Below are positions 1-10,859 of a stretch of 64,000 nucleotides of DNA, one piece after another. The notes beneath the pieces are model-generated. The model made no database searches, was not told the origin of the DNA, and saw only the letters and a list, made by a program, of their open reading frames with translations. A program made the position numbers and the translations under genes. The first letter of the stretch is position 1, and every line of letters starts with the position of its first letter. Origin of the DNA: Azolla caroliniana (lineage: Eukaryota > Polypodiophyta); contig JBHGNT010000016.1 of NCBI GenBank assembly GCA_043228905.1, positions 12,152,001-12,216,000 of the forward strand, read 5' to 3'.

Positions 1-180
1 AAACGATTCGTCCATTTTCTGTGTCGTTTCGCTTTGATACCACTTGACGGGAACTCAACGCTCCTTATGTCCAACGCTCGGCCACAACCGAGATTCTTTT
101 CATACATAGAAAACGGGAAACAAATGCACGACACAAAGGAGAGAAAAAAAGGTAGACAGGATGTTTACGTGGAAAACCCA
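1..180 (-). mobile_element. Copia LTR and leader remnant
   Basis: Read on the minus strand this is the 5' edge of a Copia element: a gag start codon at about 13-15, then a primer-binding-like block (GGTATCAAAGCG, one change from the usual GGTATCAGAGC) at about 30-41, then partial LTR sequence. The same order (PBS, then ATGGACGAATCG) is seen in the C2 element near 39076-39115. The LTR part stops abruptly at about 180, where integrase coding sequence begins, so this is a rearranged piece rather than a normal element end. Confidence 0.6.
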
Positions 181-1255
181 AACGTCTTGGGTAATTTTGC
201 ATGCGCCAGCATACTTCGGACCCTCTCCATTATGGTTTGGTTCATCCTCTCGGCCAGCTCGTTTAGTTCCGGCGTCTTCGGCACGGTAAATTTGAGCCGG
301 ATTCCCTTCGAGTGACAGTACTCCTCGAACTGCCCCCGGTACTTTCCTCCGTTATTTGCTTGAACCGCCTTCAGCTTCCGGCCGGTTTATCTTTCCACTC
401 TCGCGTGGAGCTCTTTGAAGATGGATAGCACCTGATCCTTTGTCTTCAACGGTGTGGCCCACAGCTTCCGGCTGTGGTCATCTATGAACGTCACGAAGTA
501 CTGCGATCCGGCATGTGACTTCATGTCCACTTGACACACATCAGTATGCACCAACTCCAGTGGTGCATTACGTCTCATCGGTGGCCTCGATCGGAAGGAA
601 GTTCGGTTTTGTTTACCGGCCAGACAATCAGTGCACTTCTCCAAGTGCACGTTCTTCATTGGAATGAGGTTGTCGTCTGCAAGCCTCTTCATCCCCTTCT
701 CGCTCATGTGACACAGCCTCTTGTGCCACAGCTCACCGGCAATGTCGGATGCCACGTTCACTTCCTCTAGACATAACCGGGCATTCATCAGGTACAAAGT
801 GTTGACTTTCCGGGCCCGAGCCACAATCAGACTCCCTTTGCTGAACTTCATAACACCGTTCCGGATGCTACCCGCGTAGCCTTCATCATCTAGCCGACCG
901 GCTGATATTAGGTTCAATCGAACCTCCGGAACATGTCGAACATCCTTCAACAACATCTTGCATCCGGTTGATGTCGTCAACCACACATCTCCTATGCCGA
1001 CAATTCGGCATGTACCTTCATTCCCCATCCGAACACGGCCGTGGTCACCGACACACTGTCGGATAGTGGCCACGACTTTCCTATTCAGAAGCTTCCAATC
1101 CGACTCCAATACCCCCTTTGGTATTTCTGTTTTGTCGATTGGGTCGTACAAGTCTTTTACAATGAGAAGGTCTTCCATCTTAATCTTCTAGTCTGCATAG
1201 TTTTGTGAATTTAGAACCATCATACCTGGGAAGCCGCTCCTGCCTCCTTCCATTT
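181..1255 (-). pseudogene. Copia gag-integrase fragment, internally deleted
   Basis: The minus-strand reading begins with a gag N-terminus (start codon about 1255; motif MEDLLIVKDLYDP) and after ATIRQ jumps directly to the GAG-pre-integrase region (LWHKRLCHMSEKG, then CTDCLAGKQ) and the integrase core (HTDVCQVDMK, FIDDHSRKLW). Compared with the intact C1 copy, the rest of gag, the zinc knuckle and the protease are missing. A stop replaces Trp just before MEDLL, and another follows HARVER near 387. Integrase similarity continues to about 181 (motif ELAERMNQTI) and then ends at the LTR remnant. It belongs to the same family as C1 and C2 and is clearly non-functional. Confidence 0.85.
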
Positions 1256-1278
1256 TCTGTGTTGCTCGCTCTGATACC

Positions 1279-1750
1279 TGTTTGAAAGGAAAAATCGTTG
1301 CCGGCCACAACCGGTTGTATGTGTGTGGAATAATAGTCGATCTAATGAAAAGAAAAAAAACAGAATACAGAAACTGAGAATGACACAGATTTTAACGTGG
1401 AAACCCGAACTGGGAAAAACCACGTGGAGTCCACAAATCCGTACAATCAGAGATCTCAAAGGCAATGACCTCGAGATCCTGCTTCGCCAATAGGCGGCTA
1501 TGGAGCTCACACGCTTCCACTCACACTTGTTCACTCTCACAGTTACGGATGCAACAACCTCGTCAACAGTAACTTTACAACAACGCACATATCTAACATG
1601 ATTGCCCTAAGTACTTATATACCTTTCGACTATTTACAAGTTTAGCCTTCCGTGTTGGCTATCTCCACGATTTCCGGATTTGGCCTCGGCCGAGTTGCTC
1701 ATCAACATGGTTCTTCTCACTTCCCATCCGGAGGGACCTGTTTCCTAACA
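1279..1750 (-). repeat. Copia LTR (5' LTR of the 1-1255 element)
   Basis: The plus-strand sequence starts TGTTTGAAAGG and ends CCTGTTTCCTAACA. It lies next to a PBS block (GCTCTGATACC, 1268-1278), so this is the upstream LTR of the minus-strand element to its left. The outer end (TGTTAGGAAACAGGTCC on the minus strand) matches the C2 LTR start at 42111. The partner LTR and its TSD lie outside the window or are lost. Confidence 0.7.
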
Positions 1751-2472
1751 GTGCCAGCAGTCCGTTGCGGCCTTCCCTTGCGGGGTCCCAGCGCCGCTAT
1801 GACTCCCCTTGGTTGTGGAGTGTTCGGAACTGCTCCAACATTTTGATTATGTTGCCTGTTCTACTCTTGTCGGCTGCCTCCATTGCACGCCAACCTGCCT
1901 CGGTTGCCACAACTATAGGGTCTCTCTTCCTCGGTGTACAACATCTTCTTGTTAGTGTGCGTACTAATCGACGCACCCGCGTGGTTTTCCTCTACGAGCA
2001 ACATTGTTTGAACCTCGAAGAACGACGATGTATCCTCCCGCGTACAAACAACAGTTCGGAATGCTCCAAACTTCGACGCTAACCCTTCGAGACAAACCTG
2101 CACCATTTCGTCATCCTTGATGTTTACATTGACGAAGGCAAGAGAGTCACATATGTCCTTGATCTTGGAGGTGTAGTCAGCCACCGACATATCTCATTAT
2201 CGAACATTGCTCAACTCTTGCCTGAGTTGAAGCTTCCTGGCTGTGGTGCTTGCGACGAAAATCTTTTTCAGATTTCCCCAAGCATCCTTTGGCGTCTTCA
2301 CATCCCGAATGTAGCTTAGAAGTTGATCGCTCACACAGGTTGCAAAGCAGTAGAGAACTTAGCTTGCTGTTTGTTCCAAGGTTGGAAAGTCTCTGTGTGT
2401 CGATTCGGGTGTTGTGTCATTTGCTCCATCGACATAACTCTAGTAGCCGTGCCCGAGTAGGTACTGGTGCAT
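1751..2472 (-). pseudogene. Copia gag fragment (H1), downstream half
   Basis: The minus-strand reading gives a UBN2-type Copia gag segment (1861-2190, motifs VADYTSKIKDICDSLA and DDEMVQVCLEGL), with further gag-like sequence up to 2472. The reading is broken by stops. At 2472 it is cut by the G2 Gypsy insertion and resumes at 9489 with the gag N-terminus, so 1751-2472 and 9489-9590 are two halves of one gene. At its lower end it is cut by the Copia LTR at 1750. Confidence 0.75.
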
Positions 2473-2926
2473 TATTATAGATCATAGTACTAATGTAAGC
2501 TTAAGATAAGGATAAAGAAATGAAAGATAGAAAGGAGAAAGAGAAAGAAGGGTGCCGATCCACCCGACCACCCCCGAGCGAAGGGATCGAGACGGACTCG
2601 AGCCTCGATCGGCGTCCCATACCACCGCCGTGGCGTCGAGTCGTACCTGGTGCTGGCGCGCTCACTACAAGAGTTGACCCACCACACGAGCAGAGTCTCG
2701 ATGTAGTCAAAAGATGATCAAATGAGGGTAGCTAGGCCTCTTATTTATAGCGATACCCAAGGCCCCCAGGCAAGTTCACACTTGACCTAATGGGTTGTCT
2801 CAATCCCGAGGATAAAAGTAATCCTCCCCTTCTTTACACTCTCATTTAACCCTCACACTTATCCACGTGTATAGATTACTACGGTAAATTCTTACCACGG
2901 GATATTATATGGTCATGCTCGTAACA
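2473..2926 (-). repeat. G2 3' LTR
   Basis: Starts TATTATAG and ends CTCGTAACA on the plus strand. The polypurine tract (AGGGGGAGTA on the minus strand) lies just inside at 2927-2937. A relative of this LTR occurs as a solo copy at 22868-23312. Confidence 0.92.
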
Positions 2927-5603
2927 TACTCCCCCTCTTTAAAACATTGCACTCTTGCAATGGAAAGTTAGGGAAGTTAGTTCTAAGAGTAGTTTCGCGT
3001 TCCCATGTGGCATCTTTTATTGATTTATCCAGCCATTTTATTTTAAATTCTCGGATTTCTTTAGTACGTAATTTTTTTGTTTTAACATCGAGAATTCTTT
3101 CTGGTACATGTGGTTTAGAAGATAATTCTTCAGAAGTAACCAGAGTTTCAGTCGTAACTGTATTGTCGCCAGAACCTAGAAGTTCTTTTAGACGACTCAC
3201 ATGAAAGACTGGATGAATTCCGACACCATCGGGAAGAGCGAGACGATAGGCTGATGACCCAATGCGTTTGAGGACTGTAAAAGGTCCACAAAACCGTGGG
3301 GCTAACTTAGCGCACTTACCCGTAGACAATGTCTTAGAATTGTGAGGTACACGTAAAAATACCTTCTGTCCAGGGTTGAATACACGAGGTTGCCTATGAT
3401 GATCGGCATAAAAACGCGCTCTATCTTGAGCTGTTTTTATATTATCTCGTGCAATATGCAACATATCTTGCATATCCCGAAGAAAGTTTTGCGTACTTCG
3501 CAACTCATCATGATGTATAGTAACATCAATCGGGGCTCGTGGCTGAAAACCATACATCAACATAAAAGGACTATATCCCGTCGACGTATGCTTGGAGCTG
3601 TTATAAGCAAACTCCAAAATTGGGAGATAACGTTCCCATTTTGTTGGTTTTGCACCAACGTATGCTCGAAGCATGTCCTCAATAATTTGATTTACTCGTT
3701 CTGTCTGTCCATCGGATTGAGGATGATCCGTGGAGCTCATGCTCAACGTAGTTTCTAACTTCTTAAAGACTTGTGTCCAGAAGTCACTAGTAAACTTTGG
3801 ATCTCGATCACTCACGATATCCATCGGTAACCCATAAAAACGAAACAATTCGTCAATGAATTGGTAAGCCAATTCAGGAGCTGTTACCGTGGTTTTAGTA
3901 GCAATAAATCTGGCCATTTTAGTTAGTCGATCAACGACAACCCAGATGGCATCATGACCTTTTTGGGTGCGAGGAAGGCTAACAATAAAATCCATGGATA
4001 TACTTTCCCACTTATTATTGGGAATGTCCAAGGGATGTAAAAGTCCTGCGGTTTTAAGTCGCTCGGCTTTGTTAACCTGACACTGGTGACATTTAGTCAC
4101 ATAACTATGTATGTCAGGACGCATCTTAGGCCAATAAAATTGAGTGGAGATGAGAACGAGTGTACGATGTATTCCAGGGTGCCCTGCTGAGGGTGCATCA
4201 TGGCATTCAAAAAGAATCCTCTTTTTGACCTCGGGTAAATCTGGAACACAAACCTTCCCATTACGGTAGAGCAAACCGTTAGCAATGTGGAAGTATTCCT
4301 TCGAGGATGTGGTGGTGTCTGTTCCAGACTCAACTCTTGCCCAGTATTTTGCAAAATAACTGTCATCAGGATACTTTCCTCGAAGGTGATCATAAAGATC
4401 TGATGATATTTCAGTGAAGCTAAGCGTGTTAACTTCACGGATGCGACTTAGTGCATCAACGACAATGTTCATGGAACCTTTACGATATCGTATGGAAAAA
4501 TCAAAGTCCTGGATGAGATCAGCCCATCGTGCCTTACGACCTTTCAGGTCTTGTTGGTCACAAAAATATTTCAAGGACTCGTGGTCCGTAGTTACCACAA
4601 AGTGATTTCCATAAAGATAATGGCGCCATGTTTTGAGCGCATGTATAACTGCAAATAATTCCTTTTCTTGAACGGTATACCGACATTGAGCAGAATCAAG
4701 TTTCTTACTCTCGAATGCTATTGGTTTACCATCTTGATACAAGACAGCACCTATAGCATAATCGCTTGCATCGGTTTCAACCTCAAAAGGTTTTGAAGGA
4801 TCGGGTAAAAGAAGTGAAGGAGCCTTGCAAACCAGGTCCTTGAGTTCCTTAAAGGCAAGGTCTAGTGTAGCATTCCACACAATAGGTTTTGTAGACTTAC
4901 GCGTTTGACCTTTTAAAAGATCAGTAAACGGCATCGTCAATTGGGAGTAATTACGAAGAGACTTTCGCAAAAACCCCACAAAACCAAGGAATGATCGAAC
5001 TTCTCGAATATTCCGAAGAGTGGGCCAAAGCTTGATTTTCTCAATGCGAGAAGGATCAATTTCAACTCCTCGTTCGGTTATGAGATGTCCTAGATAAGTA
5101 ATTGATTTCTTGAAGAACTCACATTTTGAGATCTTCGCATAAAACTGTTTGTCACGCAATGTTTGTAAAACAAAGCGGACATGTCTAGCATGTTCTTGTA
5201 ATGTACGACTATAAACTAAAATATCATCCAAGAAAATAACGACAAATTTTCCAAGTTGTTCTCGGAAAATGTCATTCATTTCTTGTTGAAAAGTAGCCGG
5301 AGCATTGGTCAAACCAAAAGGCATAACCAAAAACTCGTAATGGCCATAGCGCGTACGAAATGCTGTTTTAGGAACATCGTCCTCACTTATTCGTATTTGA
5401 TGGTAGCCAGTACGGAGATCAAGTTTCGTAAAATACCGAGCTCCCTGGAGACGGTCAATTAGATCGTCAGCCCGGGGCAATGGATACGAATTCTTGATCG
5501 TCACTTTATTCAAGCGTCGGTAATTAATACACATACGCCATGTGCCCTCTTTCTTTTTAACCAAGAGAACTGGTGCACCCCATGGAGATTTACTATAACG
5601 TAT
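2913..5603 (-). CDS. G2 pol: RT, RNaseH, integrase, chromodomain
   Basis: Continuation of the gag-protease frame after one stop codon. In order: reverse transcriptase with [27 protein letters not shown] and the catalytic FLDDILVYS; RNaseH with [15 protein letters not shown]; the integrase zinc region (HPGIHRT and CHQCQ); the integrase core ([30 protein letters not shown]); and a C-terminal chromodomain ([22 protein letters not shown]). All expected catalytic residues are present. The first Met of the open frame (5564) is not a true start, because the ancestral frame ran on from gag. The product would copy the element RNA into DNA and insert it; the chromodomain probably guides targeting to chromatin. 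Confidence 0.92.
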   Translation of the reverse strand: MRYSKSPWGAPVLLVKKKEGTWRMCINYRRLNKVTIKNSYPLPRADDLIDRLQGARYFTKLDLRTGYHQIRISEDDVPKTAFRTRYGHYEFLVMPFGLTNAPATFQQEMNDIFREQLGKFVVIFLDDILVYSRTLQEHARHVRFVLQTLRDKQFYAKISKCEFFKKSITYLGHLITERGVEIDPSRIEKIKLWPTLRNIREVRSFLGFVGFLRKSLRNYSQLTMPFTDLLKGQTRKSTKPIVWNATLDLAFKELKDLVCKAPSLLLPDPSKPFEVETDASDYAIGAVLYQDGKPIAFESKKLDSAQCRYTVQEKELFAVIHALKTWRHYLYGNHFVVTTDHESLKYFCDQQDLKGRKARWADLIQDFDFSIRYRKGSMNIVVDALSRIREVNTLSFTEISSDLYDHLRGKYPDDSYFAKYWARVESGTDTTTSSKEYFHIANGLLYRNGKVCVPDLPEVKKRILFECHDAPSAGHPGIHRTLVLISTQFYWPKMRPDIHSYVTKCHQCQVNKAERLKTAGLLHPLDIPNNKWESISMDFIVSLPRTQKGHDAIWVVVDRLTKMARFIATKTTVTAPELAYQFIDELFRFYGLPMDIVSDRDPKFTSDFWTQVFKKLETTLSMSSTDHPQSDGQTERVNQIIEDMLRAYVGAKPTKWERYLPILEFAYNSSKHTSTGYSPFMLMYGFQPRAPIDVTIHHDELRSTQNFLRDMQDMLHIARDNIKTAQDRARFYADHHRQPRVFNPGQKVFLRVPHNSKTLSTGKCAKLAPRFCGPFTVLKRIGSSAYRLALPDGVGIHPVFHVSRLKELLGSGDNTVTTETLVTSEELSSKPHVPERILDVKTKKLRTKEIREFKIKWLDKSIKDATWERETTLRTNFPNFPLQECNVLKRGSMLRA

Positions 5604-7346
5604 CTAACCCATTCGTAAATAGTCCTTGAGTTGCTTAGATACCTCATCTTCTTCGGATCGACTTAAGCGATACGGAGGTATACTTATTGGTGCAACACCA
5701 GGTACAATATCTATACGATGGTCTATATTACGTTTAGGAGGTAACCCATCAGGTAGTTCACTTGGAAAAACATCATGAAAATCATTTAAGATTTCATCAA
5801 GTTGTTGTTGTTCAAAATATGTTAATTGAATCGGGACATTATCGATATTGTAAACGTGAATGTCCGGATCAAGTACACAATAAAATAACGTAGAACAAGA
5901 CAACTCGGATATTGATGGACACGAGGAAACAATCGAGAGGGATTGTTTTTTTACACATTGAATAAAATGCGTACAATCGTTCAGTACAAAAGAAATGGAA
6001 TGACGAACCCAATCAATCAATAAAGAAGAGTTTTTATTATAAAACCAGGGATAACCCAGTATTACATCGGTGGTACAAAGATTCATTACATGGAAGTCTA
6101 CTTCCTCTATATAAGTATCAATAGAAATTCCTAATGAATGAATCGCCCCGTTGATGTATTGTACTCTTCCATCAGCCAAGTGCACCGTGTAGGTGTGATC
6201 ACTTACGGTGGGTTGGATTCCCCATATCTGAACCAAACGATCATTCACAAAATTGTGTGAGCTTCCCGAATCAAATAAAAATTGTACGGGAGATCCATTG
6301 ATATACCCGTTTGCACGTAGTAAATCATTGGGACCCAATACATAGTGAGGGAAAGAACATTGACAATTACTTAAATGATGTGTATAGACCCGAAGGACAT
6401 TAGGAATTTGACCTTTATGGTCTGCAGCTTTAGCTTTGTTGTCGTGCTCTTTCCGTTGGAGCTTTCGACATTGATCTTTTGTATGACCCTTCTTTTTGCA
6501 GAATACACAAAAAGGATGTTGTCGCTTACAATCGCGATCCAGGAATTCGTTGGGTGTCTTGCGTTTCCCAACAAATTGCGACTGCTTAGTCCCGGGCGCT
6601 TCGTTGGGTTTGTTATGGTCCTTCTTCGAAGTGCGTTGATAGCGAAGAACTATTTCAACGGCCTCTTCGAAGGATTTTGGATCCTTATCGTGCACTATCC
6701 AGTGATAGTCCGAATTGGGGATGCCATTGACAAAACAAGCTATCAACCAATTGTCCCCTTCTAGACCCGATTTTTGGATTTGGGTTCTAGCATGGTGAAC
6801 ATAGTCTTCTAGCGAGGAAAATTTCCTGCTAGAGAGGTTCATTAAAGCTTGTGCTGCCTCGGTTCGAGAGGGAGGTTGCAGAAATTGGCCCTTAAAAACC
6901 GTGACAAAATCTGTCCAGGTATCGGGCAATTTCCCCATAGTACGGAGGCCACGCCACCAGGCGGCAGCCTTACCCCCGAGTTCTCGGCCGACATATGCAA
7001 TCTTCGTACTATCTGGCGTGGGATAGAGCTCAAAATGAGACTCCCATCGTCCCAGCCATGTGCAGATTGCTTCTTCGGTTCTTTCCTTTTTGTCTCCCGT
7101 AAATGGCTTAACGACAAATGATGGTTCACCTTGTCGCTCATCAGGTCTATTAGTCTCACGTTGTAGACTAATGACACGTGCCTCAAGAGCACTCTGAGAT
7201 TGCCGAAGTTCGGTCATCTGTTGAGCGGTGAAACTAAGGAATTGGGTTATTTGTGCCAAATACATCTCAGTGGACATTTGTCCAGGAGGATTCCCTTGAG
7301 TTCCTTCCGCTTGAGCGGATGACATCGGGTCGTTAATTTGAGCCAT
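5604..7346 (-). CDS. G2 gag-protease, ending at an in-frame TAG
   Basis: Start MAQINDPM at 7346, 580 codons. The N-terminal half is a retrotransposon gag (motifs TWLGRWESHFELY, GKAAAWWRGL, FKGQFLQP). A CCHC zinc knuckle (CVFCKKKGHTKDQC) lies near residue 280, and the aspartic protease active site (LFDSGSSHNFV) near residue 358. The end, LRMG, runs straight into a TAG (5604-5606) that sits where the reverse transcriptase should continue as [11 protein letters not shown] in the same frame. The simplest explanation is a Trp-to-stop mutation (TGG to TAG); programmed readthrough is possible but unsupported. Confidence 0.9.
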   Translation of the reverse strand: MAQINDPMSSAQAEGTQGNPPGQMSTEMYLAQITQFLSFTAQQMTELRQSQSALEARVISLQRETNRPDERQGEPSFVVKPFTGDKKERTEEAICTWLGRWESHFELYPTPDSTKIAYVGRELGGKAAAWWRGLRTMGKLPDTWTDFVTVFKGQFLQPPSRTEAAQALMNLSSRKFSSLEDYVHHARTQIQKSGLEGDNWLIACFVNGIPNSDYHWIVHDKDPKSFEEAVEIVLRYQRTSKKDHNKPNEAPGTKQSQFVGKRKTPNEFLDRDCKRQHPFCVFCKKKGHTKDQCRKLQRKEHDNKAKAADHKGQIPNVLRVYTHHLSNCQCSFPHYVLGPNDLLRANGYINGSPVQFLFDSGSSHNFVNDRLVQIWGIQPTVSDHTYTVHLADGRVQYINGAIHSLGISIDTYIEEVDFHVMNLCTTDVILGYPWFYNKNSSLLIDWVRHSISFVLNDCTHFIQCVKKQSLSIVSSCPSISELSCSTLFYCVLDPDIHVYNIDNVPIQLTYFEQQQLDEILNDFHDVFPSELPDGLPPKRNIDHRIDIVPGVAPISIPPYRLSRSEEDEVSKQLKDYLRMG

Positions 7347-9022
7347 TAAAGATTTTTTCTGGAAAAGAAATAGGATAAGGTCAGAGATATAGTCATAACA
7401 TCATGTCGTGATGTAAACATATCATGGGCGAGCATTAATCGATATCATTATCTCACGTCAATACCCCTCTAGACGTATGAGATGAGGTTCAAGATCAGGT
7501 TACTATGGTAACACAAAGGTGTTTTAAAAACCATGGGGGTGACAAATAAATGTCTTTCCCTGATCTCTATATCGATTTTTTCATGGTGGCTCCCCGAGGC
7601 TCAACCATGTATGTTCGCGTCATGAATAGTTTATACACGAAAAAAATGTTAACAATAAACTATGTTTCGGTGCCCACATAAGTGGTTTCGGCTCTTTAAG
7701 TCCTATTACGAGGACCCCGAGGTGCACTTAGACCTTAAGTCTAAACATGTGTTATAGTCATATGTATCAAGGATGTTGTATGGTCTTGGTCATATTTGAA
7801 CTCGAGACCTCGAGAACAAATACATTAAACACTTGAGCCAACCAAGTAAGTTGGTCTTCTCGAATGTTTAATGTTTGATGCGTATAAGAGATATGCGAGG
7901 CAATTGATCATATATGTTTTTTTAAAAGAACATATATGTCAAGGGTCCTTATTTCGCCCTCATTTACCAAAACTATGTTGGTACGTTACCTAACCTCAAG
8001 TCTCGTAATTACGATGGCATACGCCAAAGTGCAACCTAATGGTGAAGCCAAATGAGCCCTTGTTTCGTAGTAGGCTCACGTGGGCCATCACATGGTCACG
8101 TCATTACGAATGCCTCTCGTAAGAACGAGCTCATGGTGGCATCGTATCCATGTAACGAGGGAGGGATGTTGGATACGCGCGTCATTGGAGCGACCTCACT
8201 TGAAGTGGGTCAAGCCCTACGTACTCAACATCATTTTGGCTATTGGCGTTTCTTTACGTAACGAAATCGAGGTCGTCAACGGGGTTATCAACAATAAAAA
8301 AATGTTGAAAAAGGGATGGTGACAACGCCATTCTCACAAAAATGTGAGGACGGCCACCAACATCCTTTTCCTGATCATGACAACTTTCGATATAATCACG
8401 TAATAACGAATATACACATATGTTTACTTATCACATATATATGATCAAATACGTATATATGTGACCACATATGCCTATATTCAACATATCGTTATAGAAA
8501 ATAGCCACAAATGATGTGATCGAGATACGTAATCGAGGTATATACCTCTACGCACACGAAACATCCACAAATAAGAGATCATCGTAATACGCAATGGAGG
8601 TATTGACCTCTTACGCATACGAGACCAAACGCATATCGTTTACAACAAATCAAGGTATTAAACTCATACGCAAACGTAACATATGTTCGTGAACGTAATA
8701 CGTAATTGAGATATTAACCTCGTACGCATACGACACTCATCACATATTATTAACATGTCAAACGAGGTATTGACCTCGTGCACATATGTAAACGTTTTAG
8801 ATAATCAATTAAAGACCACTACAACATCATTGACTTAATGAAAAAAATTACATATAAACTAAACACATGATTAGATGGGAGAAGAGAGAATAGAAAGAAA
8901 AATTCTGGAAAGAGTTACCGAAGTTCTTTGTTGATCGTTGTCTGGATCAAGGCCAACCGCACAACGATCGATCAGCATCAATCAAAAGACAAATGAAAAA
9001 CAAAGAAACATTAGTACAAAAA
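7347..9022 (-). other. G2 long 5' leader with hairpin repeats
   Basis: About 1.7 kb between the PBS and the gag start, with no credible coding capacity. From about 8530 to 8790 there are five degenerate copies of a roughly 60-bp unit containing a small palindrome (GAGGTATTGACCTC) followed by TACGCATACGA. The copies lie near 8534, 8594, 8652, 8705 and 8763. Function is unknown; packaging or dimerisation hairpins would be a plausible role for a leader. Confidence 0.7.
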
Positions 9023-9032
9023 TCTGATACCA
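9023..9032 (-). other. G2 primer-binding site
   Basis: TGGTATCAGA on the minus strand, complementary to the 3' end of initiator tRNA-Met. It lies two bases from the inner end of the 5' LTR. Confidence 0.85.
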
Positions 9033-9034
9033 AA

Positions 9035-9488
9035 TATTATAGATCATAGTACTAATGTAAGCTTAAGATAAGGATAAAGAAATGAAAGATAGAAAGGAGA
9101 AAGAGAAAGAAGGGTGCCGATCCACCCGACCACCCCCGAGCGAAGGGATCGAGACGGACTCGAGCCTCGATCGGCGTCCCATACCACCGCCGTGGCGTCG
9201 AGTCGTACCTGGTGCTGGCGTGCTCACTACAAGAGTTGACCCACCACACGAGCAGAGTCTCGATGTAGTCAAAAGATGATCAAATGAGGGTAGCTAGGCC
9301 TCTTATTTATAGCGATACCCAAGGCCCCCAGGCAAGTTCACACTTGACCTAATGGGTTGTCTCAATCCCGAGGATAAAAGTAATCCTCCCCTTCTTTACA
9401 CTCTCATTTAACCCTCACACTTATCCACGTGTATAGATTACTACGGTAAATTCTTACCACGGGATATTATATGGTCATGCTCGTAACA
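9035..9488 (-). repeat. G2 5' LTR
   Basis: 454 bp, virtually identical to 2473-2926. Followed by the TSD TGCAT at 9489-9493. A TATA-like block (TCTTATTTATAGC on the plus strand) occurs near 9300. Confidence 0.92.
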
Positions 9489-9654
9489 TGCATCTTGTAT
9501 GACCAAGATGTATAGTTGCTTCTGTCGAGCTTCTCCGTCGGAAGCGAGCTAGCCATTCCTCTATCCATTCTTGTTTCTCTTCAGTTCTTCACAGTGATTA
9601 CGGTTTGTTTGTTTGTCGGTAGGAAAGGACTTCAACCCTCGCGCTCTGATACCA
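9489..9654 (-). pseudogene. Copia H1 gag N-terminus and PBS
   Basis: The minus-strand reading shows the typical Copia gag opening LDRSNYTSW-YKM, continuous with the gag half at 1751-2472 once the G2 insertion is ignored. A PBS (TGGTATCAGAGCG on the minus strand) lies at about 9642-9654, next to the LTR that starts at 9655. Confidence 0.75.
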
Positions 9655-10029
9655 TGTAAAAAGAATAATATGTGTGCGGAAGAGTAATAGACACAACCGG
9701 GTAACAGAGATGAACACAAAAAGTTTTAATGGAGAGCTTAAATGACACAAGGTATGCAGGAGAGACAAAGTAGAAAACACACAAAATAGATTCAAAATAA
9801 TAACGCCGTGTACATAGAACGCGCTCAGAGAGCGCTTTTATACAAGTCCATACGGACTGACAAAAGTATTGACTCGTACTTCAATTCTCATTAATGAGCC
9901 TCCTACACTAACTCCCAAAATTATAGCCTCTCGGTTTACCCACCGCTACGACTGCTAGTTGTGTGCACGGTTTACGCACCCAGTCTACGCACTGGTTTAC
10001 GCACCCAATGTTGAGATTGTATCTCAACA
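9655..10029 (-). repeat. Copia H1 5' LTR
   Basis: About 375 bp, TGTAAAAAG...ATCTCAACA on the plus strand, next to the PBS. It is clearly related to the solo LTR at 14527-14927: same order of GGAGAGCTT, CTCATTAATGAGCC-like and GTTTACGCACCCAGTCTACGCA blocks. Confidence 0.75.
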
Positions 10030-10237
10030 ACTCACTAAAACAACTACTCTCTCTTGGGGAATGTGAACACTCACAGTCATGGGGAATATGGAACTCATTA
10101 GTTATGTGTCATAGAATATGATTCTATGCCACATAGTTAATGTGTAGAGAGTAGTGGTGTGACTCTTGACCTTTGAGTGATCATAGATTCTCAAAGGGTG
10201 TGTTCACACGTTGCATTAGGTTGAGCTTGATTCTCAG
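10030..10237. other. Unassigned spacer with a hairpin
   Basis: 208 bp between two LTRs with no coding signal. An almost perfect inverted repeat (TATGTG-CATAGAAT, 3-bp loop, ATTCTATG-CACATA) lies at about 10103-10134. I do not recognise the source. Confidence 0.5.
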
Positions 10238-10749
10238 TGTTATCTCTTCCTTGGAATAAACACCTTCCATGAACCCCGAGGCTATCGATATCAAGGGTCG
10301 TGGTACGTGAAGACTACTTCTCAACAGAGATTGAGTTAGGAAACGGGAGGGGGGGGGGGAAGATTATACTGGTCACAACCAGTTACTGTTTAACATGCGT
10401 GTAGCTTAAACTTATGATTACAAAAAGATCACCGAATAAGAAGAACAACAAGAGTTATATATTAAATCGAGATTTCCTTCCTCGGTTACAGTACGCGGCC
10501 CTAGGCCGGAATAAAGGTATGTAGTGCTGAGGACTCGTCAGCTATAATTTCCCTAACAGTATCTATCCATCCCCCCCTCCGAGGTACATAGGTCTTGGTT
10601 TATATAGCCTTTTACTAGCTAGGGCTGAAACCTCGTATGATTGTAAGGCTCAGACTCGACTGCATTTTGTTTACCAACTTCCTTACTAACTTTTCTACCT
10701 ACCGGTGGCCTTTTATTTCCTAATTTACTTTTCTAGCACATGGACAACA
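10238..10749 (-). repeat. G1 3' LTR
   Basis: 512 bp, TGTTATCTC...CATGGACAACA on the plus strand, the reverse complement of the G3 LTR type (23671-24175). It contains a run of 10 or more G at about 10350 and a TATA-like TTTATATAGCC near 10600. Confidence 0.85.
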
Positions 10750-10859
10750 CTTGGCACGCCCGTGGAACAGGGCCTTGCACGTTGAACCCACGATTACAAA
10801 AGGTAGGATACAAAATTAATTGCGCCAAAATTACAAAAATGCCCTTTATACAAGTACGA

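Larger units (their letters stand above)
2473..9488 (-). mobile_element. Gypsy chromovirus G2, nearly intact, TSD TGCAT
   Basis: This is a complete Ty3/Gypsy element on the minus strand. Both LTRs are 454 bp; I see only one difference between them (GCGCGCTC versus GCGTGCTC), which indicates a young insertion. The TSD is TGCAT (2468-2472 and 9489-9493). In minus orientation the order is 5' LTR, PBS, a 1.7-kb leader, gag-protease-RT-RNaseH-integrase-chromodomain, polypurine tract (about 2927-2940) and 3' LTR. The LTR termini are TG...TA rather than TG...CA, fixed here by the TSD. Coding is one frame interrupted by a single amber codon. Confidence 0.93.

Noticed and set aside
8052-8322. Small frames in the G2 leader as a host gene
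   Set aside because: They lie inside the element leader, have low-complexity translations and no recognised domain.
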